A stretch of 64,000 nucleotides of DNA from positions 62,001 to 126,000 of the forward strand of contig JACKPH010000001.1 of NCBI GenBank assembly GCA_024233675.1. The letters run 5' to 3'. Source of the DNA: Thermotogae bacterium (GTDB lineage Bacteria; Thermotogota; Thermotogae; Petrotogales; Petrotogaceae). A program made the position numbers and the translations under genes. The notes under the pieces were generated by a model. It was not told the origin of the DNA. It did not search any database and saw nothing but the letters and a program-made list of their open reading frames with translations. Below are positions 1-7,585 of this stretch, one piece after another; positions within the stretch are counted from its first letter, which is position 1, and each line of letters begins with the position of its first letter.

Positions 1-407
1 CAGCTGTTCTCGGAATGTCTCCGAAAATATGAACAGAAGCCATATCAGGTAGTACTGTTCCGGTATATATTTTACCTTCCGAGGTTTTAATTCTTACGTT
101 TTCACCTTCAACAGAAGGCCATGAAAAACCTCCGAGCTGATTTAATTTTAATCTGCCGTTGCTTTTTATTTCCTTAACCATTAATCCAAGTGTATCTATA
201 TGTGCGGATATTATTTTATGTACATTGTCATTTTTACCTTTTACGGTCGCAATAACTGCACCTTTATTTGTTTCCGTACATTTAAGTCCGAGTTTTTCAA
301 ATTCTTTTTTCACCTCGGAAACAGCTTCTCCTGTGTCTCCTGCCGGACTATCTGTTTTCATTATTTTTTTTATGTATTCTGTCATATATTCTGAATCAAT
401 TTTCATT
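1..407 (-). CDS. M42 family metallopeptidase (N-terminal part, cut by window edge)
   Basis: The first 135 residues of an M42-family aminopeptidase; the rest lies beyond the left edge. M42 enzymes are cytoplasmic dinuclear-metal aminopeptidases that form tetrahedral dodecamers and trim short peptides. The sequence shows the N-terminal metal/catalytic motif AHIDTLGLMV (H69, D71) followed by GRLKLNQLGGF and the start of the inserted dimerisation domain (EGENVRIKT). The DTLG form, rather than DEIG, is typical of a Firmicutes/Fusobacteria-style branch (recalled, not searched). ATG at 405-407 follows a strong GGGAGGTG ribosome site. It lies 63 bases downstream of the flavoprotein gene on the same strand and may be co-transcribed. 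The later metal ligands cannot be checked here. Confidence 0.88.
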
Positions 408-470
408 CTGCACCTCCCGACAAATTATATCATTTTTTTCTTTTTATTTGTACCGTCAGTAAGCGCTGTA

Positions 471-1520
471 TTAACCTATAATAGTTTTTATAACGGTTTT
501 TACATCTGTTATTTCTTTTATTTTATAACCGTTGCTTCCCGTAAAAGCGAAACCTTTTTCCATATTACCCTTAGCAGCATTTAAAAGTGCCTGTGCTATG
601 CAGTAAGGAGCATTTGTCACTTTACATGTTTTTATACACTGATATGCACATCTGAAAGGTTTTTGTATGCCGCGTTCAACTTCTTCGAGGAATTTATTTT
701 TTACAGCTCTTCCCGGAAGTCCTACAGGACTTTTTATAATTTTTATATCTTCTTCGGAAGCATTTATTACGGTTTGTTTGAATTTAATGTCGGCATCACA
801 TTCTTTTGTAGCTATAAAAGGTGTTCCGACCTGTATTCCCGATGCTCCCATCATAAACATTTTTTGGGCTTTTTCTCTGCTGTCTATACCTCCGGCAGCT
901 ATAACAGGAACTTTTTTACCGTATTGTCTGAATATTTCTTCGGAAAATTTTACTACCTGCGGCACAGTTGTTTCAAGACTGTAATTTTCATCTTCAAGAT
1001 TTTCTTCTCTGTATCCTAAATGTCCTCCTGCCTGAGGGCCTTCGACAATAAATGCATCCGGTATATAACCATAGCTTTTCATCCATTTTTTAAAAATAAT
1101 CTGTGCCGACTTTAAAGACGAAACTATCGGTACGAGTTTTGTTTTTGATGTTTCCCCGAGAAAAGACGGCAGACTTAAAGGTAATCCCGCACCGGATATT
1201 ATTAAATCAACATTTTCTTTTATCGCGGTTTTTACCATTTCCGAATAATCGGAAAGAGCAACCATTATATTAACGCCTATTATTCCTTTTGTTTTCTCCT
1301 TTGCTCTTCTTATAACATTTTTTAATCCTTCCAGATTGTCACGGCGTACACTTCCGGAAGATATATTTTCAACAAGTCCTATTCCTGCTGTACCTATTAT
1401 GCCTATTCCGCCTTCGTTTGCAACTGCCGAAGCAAGTCCGTCAAGAGAAACACCCACAGCCATACCGCCCTGTATAATCGGTATTTCCGGTATTAAACCG
1501 TTTATATCTAATTTTTTTAT
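471..1520 (-). CDS. Nitronate monooxygenase-like FMN enzyme (NMO/FabK family), probable ATA start
   Basis: A TIM-barrel flavoprotein of the nitronate monooxygenase / 2-nitropropane dioxygenase / FabK superfamily. Such enzymes bind FMN and oxidise alkyl nitronates or reduce enoyl-ACP; the sequence does not decide which. Visible are the N-terminal IPIIQGGMAVGVS, the glycine-rich GGIGIIGTAGIG, the phosphate-binding VIAAGGIDS, and GASGIQVGTPFIAT. The C-terminus carries a cysteine cluster (CAYQCIKTC, then PYC) seen in anaerobe members. Start choice is difficult. The frame opens with a GTG at 1556 that has no ribosome site. A good AGAAGGGAG (1530-1538) lies inside the frame, nine bases before an ATA at 1518-1520. 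The ATA start gives a protein beginning (M)KKLDINGLIP, normal for the family. If the GTG is used, the protein is 361 residues with an unusual leader. Confidence 0.85.
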   Translation of the reverse strand: MKKLDINGLIPEIPIIQGGMAVGVSLDGLASAVANEGGIGIIGTAGIGLVENISSGSVRRDNLEGLKNVIRRAKEKTKGIIGVNIMVALSDYSEMVKTAIKENVDLIISGAGLPLSLPSFLGETSKTKLVPIVSSLKSAQIIFKKWMKSYGYIPDAFIVEGPQAGGHLGYREENLEDENYSLETTVPQVVKFSEEIFRQYGKKVPVIAAGGIDSREKAQKMFMMGASGIQVGTPFIATKECDADIKFKQTVINASEEDIKIIKSPVGLPGRAVKNKFLEEVERGIQKPFRCAYQCIKTCKVTNAPYCIAQALLNAAKGNMEKGFAFTGSNGYKIKEITDVKTVIKTIIG

Positions 1521-1684
1521 AAAATCCAACTCCCTTCTCAGTATTTTTCGGAACACATATATTATTACTTTTTTTTATTAAAAATCCGGGAAACTGAATT
1601 TTATTTTCGGTCATTTATAAAATAAATTAAATTACATAATAAAAATATTTTTTATTAACAAATAATTTATTTTTTATTAAAATT

Positions 1685-1693
1685 TGTTATAAT
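1685..1693 (+). promoter_or_regulatory. Extended -10 promoter for the 181-residue protein
   Basis: TGTTATAAT (TG-n-TATAAT) stands about 20 bases before the AGGGGGTGA ribosome site of the next gene. No good -35 box is placed 16-18 bases upstream, as expected for an extended -10 promoter. Confidence 0.55.
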
Positions 1694-1712
1694 ATAACAG
1701 GGGGTGATTTAA

Positions 1713-2258
1713 ATGTACAATATATATGTAGTGGACAACAAAAAAAATATTCTTAATCTGAACGGATATACGGTAGGATATTTTGATATTACCGGATACC
1801 TTCATGATACCAAAAATAACGGAACAGGTTTCCATTACGGAAAATACGGAAAACTCTATAACAGTGATGAAAAAGTTATAGGAAGTTTTGAAAGTAAAAT
1901 TTTATGTATACTAAAATCAGATGATATTCTTGACTCAGTTTCAGAAAATCACGAACTCGAAAAATATGAGTCACTTGAATACGAGAATCCTTATTTTGAA
2001 AAAAGAACTTACAGGATTTCAGAACTTCTCAGAGAATATGAAGATTTTACAGCACCTGTTTTTGAAATAACCGAAGAAAAAATAAAAATTAATTTTTCGA
2101 ATTCCACAGAACTGGAAAATCTTTTGAAACATTTATTCAAAGAAAAATATAATATGCATCCTCTTGAGATGTTTAAACCACAGGAATACGATAATCCTTA
2201 CGGTATTCCCGAAGAAACAGATTATTATGATCCCCTTGAGGAATATTATGAGAAATAA
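1713..2258 (+). CDS. Hypothetical protein, glycine/tyrosine strand repeats at N-terminus
   Basis: I do not recognise this 181-residue protein. There is no signal peptide or membrane segment, so it is probably cytoplasmic. Residues 1-65 contain short beta-like units of the form GY.VGYFD..GYLHD, G..YGKYGKLYNS and KVIGSFESK. These resemble small repeat folds in which each unit begins with a glycine and an aromatic residue (compare the 4-fold beta-flower type, a guess). The middle is acidic and the C-terminal 30 residues are rich in Tyr, Pro, Asp and Glu (for example NPYGIPEETDYY), probably a disordered tail. GGGGGTGA precedes the ATG at 1713. It has its own promoter and faces the histidine kinase gene tail to tail with only 12 bases between stops. 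Confidence 0.7.
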   Translation: MYNIYVVDNKKNILNLNGYTVGYFDITGYLHDTKNNGTGFHYGKYGKLYNSDEKVIGSFESKILCILKSDDILDSVSENHELEKYESLEYENPYFEKRTYRISELLREYEDFTAPVFEITEEKIKINFSNSTELENLLKHLFKEKYNMHPLEMFKPQEYDNPYGIPEETDYYDPLEEYYEK

Positions 2259-2270
2259 AACTTATATAGT

Positions 2271-3608
2271 TTATTTCATTTCTATTTTATAGGTTACTCC
2301 GTTTGTATCATTATATATTTTTATTTTTCCGCCGTGTATTTCTATTATCCTTTTAACAATTGCAAGCCCTATTCCGTTTTTTCCCCTGTTACCTTTTTTA
2401 AAAGGTGAAAAAAGTTCTGACATAAATTCCGGATTTATTTTTTCCCCGTCATTTTTTATATATATAATGCCATTTTTTTCCATTGTAACTTCTATACTTT
2501 TAACAGCATATCTTGTCTGATTTTCAAATATATTTTCGAATGCTATTTTAAGCTGTTCGGGATCACCGTTTATTTTGCAGTCAGATATTTCTGTTTTCCA
2601 TAATAATGAATCATTTATTGTTTTAAATCTTTCTATATTTTCATCAAGAATATTTTTTATATTTACTTCAGCTCTTTTTATTTCATGTTTTGACATATAA
2701 TCTATTTTTGAAAAATAAAGAAGATCCTGTATTCTTTTTTCGAGAGTAAAAGCTTCTTTGTCTATTATTTTCAGACTGTTTTCAAGTGTGTTTTCGGGAA
2801 ATATTCCGTCTTCTATTGACTGTATATAACTTCTTATAACCATAACAGGTGTTTTCAGCTCATGTGAAATATACTGCAGCGATTCCTGCTGAGTCATATC
2901 ACTTCTTATGAGAGTTTTTCTCATTTCCTCTATTTCTTTTGCAAGATCTCCTATTTCATCTTTTCTTTCAATATTTACGCTGTCTTTCCAATCGTGAACA
3001 GCTATTCTTGAAATATCCTTCTTTAGATTATCAAGTGGTTTTATGAGATATCGGGAAAGTATCATTGAAAAAAATACCGCAATAGATATAGATATTATAT
3101 CTATAAAAATAAGTCTTTTTAAAAGCTCTGTTTCAATATTCTCTTTATACGATTCCCACATGTATGAAACAAGATATATCTCATTTCCGTTAAATAATGC
3201 TTTTTTTATGATATAAAAAATTCTGGAATTGTTTATTTTAAGTTCATATCTTTTTTCATCCTCTTTCTGTTGCATAGCTTCTTTTTTTATCAAATCAAAA
3301 TTTTCTGCTTTTATTTCATTCTGAAATCTTTCGGAATTAGGTCTTGAGTTTCCGTTTGTTATAACAAAATGCTGTACTGTTCTCATTTGCTGAACCCCGG
3401 GATTTCCTCCCGAATTTCTCCACATTTCAAGTATTCCGTTTGTTTCTATATTAAGTAATTTCTGAGATTCTTCAATAGTTTTATACGTTTCTTCGGTAAA
3501 AAGACTCCTAAGGGAATATATATATGTTATTCCCACAAATACAGAAAATATTATTATCATAAGTGTAAAAAATATAAATATTTTAAACCCCAGACTGTTA
3601 ATTCTCAT
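2271..3608 (-). CDS. Sensor histidine kinase (HAMP, HisKA, HATPase)
   Basis: A 445-residue membrane sensor kinase. There is one transmembrane helix at about 9-31, an extracytoplasmic sensor region of about 130 residues, a second helix at about 166-187, HAMP (about 188-240), the phospho-acceptor H249 in SHELKTPV, then an ATPase domain with GKNGIGLAIVKRIIEIHGG near the end. The N-box is atypical: FENIFENQ where NLLxNA is usual. The gene overlaps the response regulator by 11 bases, so the two are translationally coupled. With the exported 15-residue-repeat protein upstream, the layout recalls envelope-stress systems (Cpx-like), which is inference. A weak AT-only hairpin (2253-2276) separates it from the convergent neighbour. 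Confidence 0.95.
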   Translation of the reverse strand: MRINSLGFKIFIFFTLMIIIFSVFVGITYIYSLRSLFTEETYKTIEESQKLLNIETNGILEMWRNSGGNPGVQQMRTVQHFVITNGNSRPNSERFQNEIKAENFDLIKKEAMQQKEDEKRYELKINNSRIFYIIKKALFNGNEIYLVSYMWESYKENIETELLKRLIFIDIISISIAVFFSMILSRYLIKPLDNLKKDISRIAVHDWKDSVNIERKDEIGDLAKEIEEMRKTLIRSDMTQQESLQYISHELKTPVMVIRSYIQSIEDGIFPENTLENSLKIIDKEAFTLEKRIQDLLYFSKIDYMSKHEIKRAEVNIKNILDENIERFKTINDSLLWKTEISDCKINGDPEQLKIAFENIFENQTRYAVKSIEVTMEKNGIIYIKNDGEKINPEFMSELFSPFKKGNRGKNGIGLAIVKRIIEIHGGKIKIYNDTNGVTYKIEMK

Positions 3609-4269
3609 TTTCGTTCATCCTGTACCCATAACCGTAAATAGTTTCAAGGCTTATATCAGGTAATTTTTTTCTTATTCTTCTTACAAGATCATCAACAACT
3701 CTGTCACTTCCGAAATAATCTTCTCCCCATAATTCATTAAGAATTTTCTCTCTTGAAAATGCAATTCCTGTATTTTTTATCAGAAGTACTATAAGATCGA
3801 ATTCTTTTGAGGTAAGCTCTATCTCTTCATCTTTAAGAGTATAAATTGTTCTTCTGTCAAGGTCTATTTTATATTTTTCTGTTATTATATTCCCTTTTTT
3901 GTTTCCGTAAGTTCTTTCAAGCATTTTTTTAATCCTTATTATTAATTCCCTCGGAAGAAAAGGTTTTGCTAAATAATCATCGCTCCCCATATCTAATCCT
4001 ATAACTCTGTCTATCTGAGCATCTCTTGCGGATATAAATATTACCGGAGTTTTATTGTTGTTTAGTTTTATTTTATTAAGAATTTCAAAACCGTCAGTGT
4101 CAGGAAGCATTATATCAAGTACCCATATATCAGGTTCTTCTTTTATTACTTTAAGTGCATCATTACCGTTTGTAAAGGATTTTATATTCCAGCCTTCTTT
4201 TTTTATGTAAGAAGAAAGTACTTTATTCAGATTTTCCTCATCTTCCACAAGATATATTTTATAGCTCAT
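3598..4269 (-). CDS. OmpR-family response regulator
   Basis: A 223-residue DNA-binding response regulator, partner of the kinase that overlaps its 3' end. The receiver domain (1-120) has the acidic pair E9/D10, phospho-acceptor D52 in WVLDIMLPDTDG, the SARD switch residue region and the conserved lysine in LAKPFLPREL. The C-terminal winged helix (about 130-220) has ELTSKEFDLIVLLIKN and VDDLVRRIRKKL, the usual recognition-helix pattern of OmpR/PhoB proteins. The start is ATG after AAAGGAGGTAAAT. A long perfect inverted repeat lies just upstream, between it and the exported protein gene. Confidence 0.96.
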   Translation of the reverse strand: MSYKIYLVEDEENLNKVLSSYIKKEGWNIKSFTNGNDALKVIKEEPDIWVLDIMLPDTDGFEILNKIKLNNNKTPVIFISARDAQIDRVIGLDMGSDDYLAKPFLPRELIIRIKKMLERTYGNKKGNIITEKYKIDLDRRTIYTLKDEEIELTSKEFDLIVLLIKNTGIAFSREKILNELWGEDYFGSDRVVDDLVRRIRKKLPDISLETIYGYGYRMNENEN

Positions 4270-4300
4270 ATTTACCTCCTTTATATTTTAATTAGTTAAA

Positions 4301-4345
4301 TTATATAACAAATAATCCGCAAAATGCGGATTATTTGTTATATAA
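4301..4345 (-). terminator. 20-bp perfect inverted repeat between repeat-protein gene and response regulator
   Basis: Arms 4301-4320 and 4326-4345 are exact reverse complements around a five-base loop; GC pairs sit next to the loop. It follows the stop codon of the exported repeat protein and precedes the regulator by about 30 bases. It probably works as a terminator or attenuator that lowers regulator/kinase expression relative to the upstream gene. Confidence 0.6.
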
Positions 4346-4347
4346 TT

Positions 4348-5004
4348 TTATTTATTAAGAAATTCCTGTATTTTTTCTATTTCCTCATTCATTTCTTCGT
4401 GTCTGTCTTTAACAGAGTCGATAATTTTTGTAAGTACATCTTTTATGAGCTGGTCATTATCGTATTCTACTGCTGTTGAAAGGTCGCTGTAAAGATTTGA
4501 TGAATTCTGTCCTATTCTTTCCATATAAGGTAAATCAAGTCCTGATACAAATTCTCTCAATGTAAGAGTAGGATTATCTTTTAATGCTGTCTGGTATTCT
4601 TCTGTTATTTTTTCTCTTATTTCGGAAGCATTTTCCTGAACTGTTGTTTTTAGTGTTACTTCATTGTCAAAATATGATTTTAATTCTTCAAGTCTTTCCG
4701 GTAAATATTTTTCTGTAAGAAGTTCAAGATAGTTCTGTGAAAGTTCTGATTTTTCTGTATTTTTTCCTCTTAATGCATTCTGATTTGCGTAAATACCGGT
4801 TGTTCCTTTTCCCATCATCATATTCTGATTAGCATAATTACCGGTTGCGTCTTTTCTCTGTATCATGTTCTGATTACCGTAATTACCGGCATTTCTTCCG
4901 AACGTTGCATTCTGATTCTGTCTGTTTGTTCCCTGCTGAAAATTTCCTGCAAATAAACCTATACTCATTATCCCTATAACCAGTACCAAAAATATCTTTT
5001 TCAT
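4348..5004 (-). CDS. Exported helical protein with four 15-residue NQN repeats
   Basis: A 218-residue exported protein of unknown family. Residues 1-19 are a signal peptide (MKKIFLVLVIGIMSIGLFAG) with likely cleavage after it. Residues 27-86 hold four degenerate 15-residue repeats of the form NYxNQNMxxxKxxTG. The remainder (about 90-218) is predicted helical and highly charged, with coiled-coil-like stretches (ERLEELKSYF, RHEEMNEEIEKIQEFLNK). It sits first in line with a response regulator and sensor kinase on the same strand. A Spy/CpxP-like periplasmic role feeding that kinase is plausible from its position, but I see no LTxxQ motif. The ribosome site GGAGGAG and ATG are unambiguous. Confidence 0.8.
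   Translation of the reverse strand: MKKIFLVLVIGIMSIGLFAGNFQQGTNRQNQNATFGRNAGNYGNQNMIQRKDATGNYANQNMMMGKGTTGIYANQNALRGKNTEKSELSQNYLELLTEKYLPERLEELKSYFDNEVTLKTTVQENASEIREKITEEYQTALKDNPTLTLREFVSGLDLPYMERIGQNSSNLYSDLSTAVEYDNDQLIKDVLTKIIDSVKDRHEEMNEEIEKIQEFLNK
4747..4926 (-). repeat. Four tandem 45-bp repeats inside the exported protein gene
   Basis: Codons 27-86 contain four units of 45 bases, each encoding about 15 residues centred on NQN. The second and third units are most alike. The period is a multiple of three, so copy-number change would keep the reading frame. Confidence 0.7.
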
Positions 5005-5039
5005 TTTTTATCTCCTCCTTTTTTGTTTGTTACACCGTA

Positions 5040-5045
5040 ATTATA
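5040..5045 (-). promoter_or_regulatory. -10 box for the repeat-protein / two-component operon
   Basis: A perfect TATAAT on the minus strand, about 35 bases upstream of the ATG. The matching -35 region is T-rich and weak. Confidence 0.4.
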
Positions 5046-5116
5046 GACTATGATTTCCAAACAAAAACAGAATAAAAATGTGATATTATGTGTTAGCTTA
5101 ATTTTCTATAAAAATT

Positions 5117-5145
5117 TTGACTTATTAATATAAAAATACTATAAT
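5117..5145 (+). promoter_or_regulatory. Promoter of pyridoxal kinase gene
   Basis: TTGACT (5117-5122), a 17-base spacer and TATAAT (5140-5145) form a near-consensus housekeeping promoter 30 bases before the start codon. Confidence 0.75.
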
Positions 5146-5175
5146 AAAATTATAATAATGAAAGGACTGATATAA

Positions 5176-6048
5176 ATGAACACCGGAGTTAAAAAAGTAG
5201 CTGCAATACATGATTTATCAGGATTCGGACGTTCCTCACTTTCGGCAATAATTCCTATTCTTTCAACTATGGGAATACAGGTGTGCTCTCTTCCTACAGC
5301 TGTTTTATCAACACATACAGGTGGTTTTAAAAACTATAGTTTCGTTGATCTTACTGATTCTATGAAAAACTATATAGATCACTGGAAATCATTAAAAATA
5401 GATTTTGACAGTATTTACAGCGGATTTTTAGGTTCTCCCGAACAGATAGATATCATTTCAGATTTCATAGATTTTTTTAAAACTGATTCAAATTTTGTTG
5501 TTATTGATCCGGTAATGGCTGATGAAGGTGCTCTTTATTCAACTATGGATTATAAAATGGTTGAAAAAATGAGAACTTTTATTAAAAAGGCTGATATTAT
5601 AACTCCTAATTTTACGGAAACATGTTATCTTCTGGATGAAAAATATCATGATTTTCCTGATGTCAGCAAAATAAAATCAATGGCTAAAAGTCTTTCCGAT
5701 ATGGGACCGGAAATAGTAATAATAACAAGTGTCCCTGAAGACCGTGAAAATAAAAAAACTTCTGTCATTGCTTATAACAGCAATGACAACAGATACTGGA
5801 AAGTATCCTCAAATTATATTCCTGCATTTTATCCCGGTACAGGTGATATTTTTACAAGCATAATAGTCGGAAGTCTTCTTCAGGGTGACAGTCTTCCCAT
5901 AGCTCTTGACAGAAGTGTAAATTTTATCACTACAGGAATAAGGGCAAGTTATGGATATGATTATCCGAAAAGAGAAGGAATACTTCTGGAAAAGGTTCTC
6001 GGAAGTCTTAATCTTCCGGTTTTTTCAAGTTCTTATGAGATGATATAA
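5176..6048 (+). CDS. Pyridoxal/pyridoxamine kinase
   Basis: A 290-residue ribokinase-fold kinase of the PdxK/PdxY type, which phosphorylates pyridoxal or pyridoxamine in vitamin B6 salvage, in the cytoplasm. The sequence shows AIHDLSGFGRSSL at the N-terminus (substrate/lid region of pyridoxal kinases), YSGFLGSPEQ, VVIDPVMAD, ITPNFTE and the anion-hole/catalytic motif YPGTGDIFTSI, with the catalytic Asp in GTGD. Length matches the family. It is a single gene with its own promoter and a terminator shared with the convergent phosphodiesterase gene. Substrate preference among B6 vitamers cannot be read from the sequence. Confidence 0.92.
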   Translation: MNTGVKKVAAIHDLSGFGRSSLSAIIPILSTMGIQVCSLPTAVLSTHTGGFKNYSFVDLTDSMKNYIDHWKSLKIDFDSIYSGFLGSPEQIDIISDFIDFFKTDSNFVVIDPVMADEGALYSTMDYKMVEKMRTFIKKADIITPNFTETCYLLDEKYHDFPDVSKIKSMAKSLSDMGPEIVIITSVPEDRENKKTSVIAYNSNDNRYWKVSSNYIPAFYPGTGDIFTSIIVGSLLQGDSLPIALDRSVNFITTGIRASYGYDYPKREGILLEKVLGSLNLPVFSSSYEMI

Positions 6049-6074
6049 AATACGCCGCTTTTTAGCGGCGTATT
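6049..6074. terminator. Bidirectional terminator (pyridoxal kinase / GDPD)
   Basis: The 11-bp arms AATACGCCGCT (6049-6059) and its complement (6064-6074) enclose TTTT. A-rich and T-rich flanks serve both converging genes, and the stop codon of the minus-strand gene lies in the right arm. Confidence 0.85.
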
Positions 6075-6780
6075 ATTTATAAAGTTTTTTTATAATTGCT
6101 TCAACTCTGTTTGTTATTAATATATCAGCGAAATCTCCGTAAAGAGGTATATCATTTTCATCATCAAATGTCCAGAAAGCTATTTTTATTCCTTTGCTTT
6201 TCCAGTTAGCTGCTATAGCTTTTACAAGATTTATATCGTATTCTTTAAGTTTATCTATCCATATATTTACAGAATAAAGTCCGATTACGGCATGAAGCTT
6301 CATAACTGCTTCAAGATCATCGCTTCCCATAAGAAGTCCCAGCTTTGCATTTTTATCACATTTTCTTATTTCTTCAAGACTTTCCGGTATAAAAGAAGAA
6401 AAAAGTGTATTTTCAGTACTTCCGTATTTTTTTACATATTCATATGATTTAACGGCTACATTTAATTCTTTTACTTCAAGATTGTTAAAAGAATTTTCCG
6501 GAAAAATTTTCAGTGCTTCTTCAAGAGTAGGTACTTCTTCCTTTCCGTCTATAAGATGCTTTTTTATATCCGGTACAGTGGATTCAGAAATCATTATTTT
6601 CTGACCTGTAAGTCTTTCAAGGCTGTCATCATGTATTATTACCGGAATTCCGTCAGAAGATTCTCTTACATCATATTCAACACCGTTTGCTCCTGCTTCG
6701 AAAGCTTTTCTGAAAGCAAGAAGCGTATTTTCAGGATATAATTCTTTATATCCTCTGTGCCCCAAAATTAATTTATTCAT
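6073..6780 (-). CDS. Glycerophosphodiester phosphodiesterase
   Basis: A 235-residue GDPD-family enzyme that hydrolyses glycerophosphodiesters from phospholipid turnover to glycerol-3-phosphate and an alcohol. The TIM-barrel motifs are present: LGHRGYKELYPENT (catalytic His, Glu), EYDVRESSDGIPVIIHDD (metal-binding Glu/Asp and second His) and NLEVKE. There is no signal peptide, so it is cytoplasmic. I chose ATG 6780 (MNKLILGHRGY), which overlaps the NudC stop codon by eight bases; a TTG at 6804 would add eight unnatural residues. It is coupled with nudC in a two-gene operon. Confidence 0.93.
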   Translation of the reverse strand: MNKLILGHRGYKELYPENTLLAFRKAFEAGANGVEYDVRESSDGIPVIIHDDSLERLTGQKIMISESTVPDIKKHLIDGKEEVPTLEEALKIFPENSFNNLEVKELNVAVKSYEYVKKYGSTENTLFSSFIPESLEEIRKCDKNAKLGLLMGSDDLEAVMKLHAVIGLYSVNIWIDKLKEYDINLVKAIAANWKSKGIKIAFWTFDDENDIPLYGDFADILITNRVEAIIKKLYK

Positions 6781-7528
6781 TTTTACCCACCATCTTTCCT
6801 TCAAAAATAAAATTTATTATTCTTCTTGCTATACTTCCGTTCAGCGGTAAATTAGGAAGTTTTGAAACTTCATACCATCCGGCATCAGCAATTTCCACGC
6901 CGTCAGGTTTTATATCCCCGCTTTCCCATTCTGCGGTAAACCCTATCATCATGGAATCCGGAAAAGGCCATGGCTGGCTTGAAAAATATTTTATATTTTT
7001 TACTTTAATTCCTACTTCTTCGCCTACTTCTCTTCTTACTGTTTCTTCAAGTTTTTCTCCGGGTTCGACAAATCCTGCTATAAGACTGTAAACATTATTT
7101 TTAAAATTAACATTATGTGCAAGAAGTATTTTATCTCCTTTTGTTATACCTACTATTATAGCCGGAGCCATTTTCGGATAATGTATATATCCGCATTCGG
7201 GACATACTTTATTATTTTGTTTTATATTATATTCATTTAATTTTTTACCGCATATTCCGCAGAATTTATGAGAATAATCCCACTCAAGCATATGTCTTGC
7301 CCTTGATATAATATTAAGATCTTCTGTTTTCATTACTGAAAGAAGATTTCTTATGTCATTTTTTTCAAAACTGTTTTCATGCGGAATTATATTTATTATA
7401 GTTATTTCTTTTTCTGCAAATTTTAAGTTTATTTTATTTTTTATAACTTCTTTGCCGAAAAAATCTTTATCAAAAATATATCCGCCGTTTTTTGTCAGTA
7501 TTTTCCCGTTTTCAAAATAAATATTCAT
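6773..7528 (-). CDS. nudC: NADH pyrophosphatase / NAD-cap hydrolase NudC
   Basis: A 251-residue NudC-type Nudix hydrolase. The family cleaves NADH to NMNH and AMP and removes NAD caps from RNA. The middle zinc ribbon has CGICGKKL and CPECGYIHYPK. The Nudix box reads GFVEPGEKLEETVRREVGEEVG and is followed by the NudC signature SQPWPFPDSMMIGF, which distinguishes it from other Nudix enzymes. The N-terminal domain (1-85) is divergent, as is usual. It is translationally coupled to the GDPD gene downstream. Its own upstream spacer is short and ends in a hairpin that belongs to the next gene. Confidence 0.95.
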   Translation of the reverse strand: MNIYFENGKILTKNGGYIFDKDFFGKEVIKNKINLKFAEKEITIINIIPHENSFEKNDIRNLLSVMKTEDLNIISRARHMLEWDYSHKFCGICGKKLNEYNIKQNNKVCPECGYIHYPKMAPAIIVGITKGDKILLAHNVNFKNNVYSLIAGFVEPGEKLEETVRREVGEEVGIKVKNIKYFSSQPWPFPDSMMIGFTAEWESGDIKPDGVEIADAGWYEVSKLPNLPLNGSIARRIINFIFEGKMVGKNE

Positions 7529-7557
7529 TTTAACCTCTCCGTTTTTAATATAAAATT

Positions 7558-7585
7558 AAGCCCCTAAAGGGGCGTTTTATTTTTT
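7558..7585. terminator. Terminator of the beta-propeller gene
   Basis: GCCCC-TAAA-GGGGC stem-loop flanked by A- and T-rich runs, immediately after the stop codon of the minus-strand propeller gene and before nudC. Confidence 0.75.

Noticed and set aside
663..1019. Open frames on the plus strand at 663-1019
   Set aside because: Antisense shadow of the flavoprotein gene, with skewed composition and no ribosome site.
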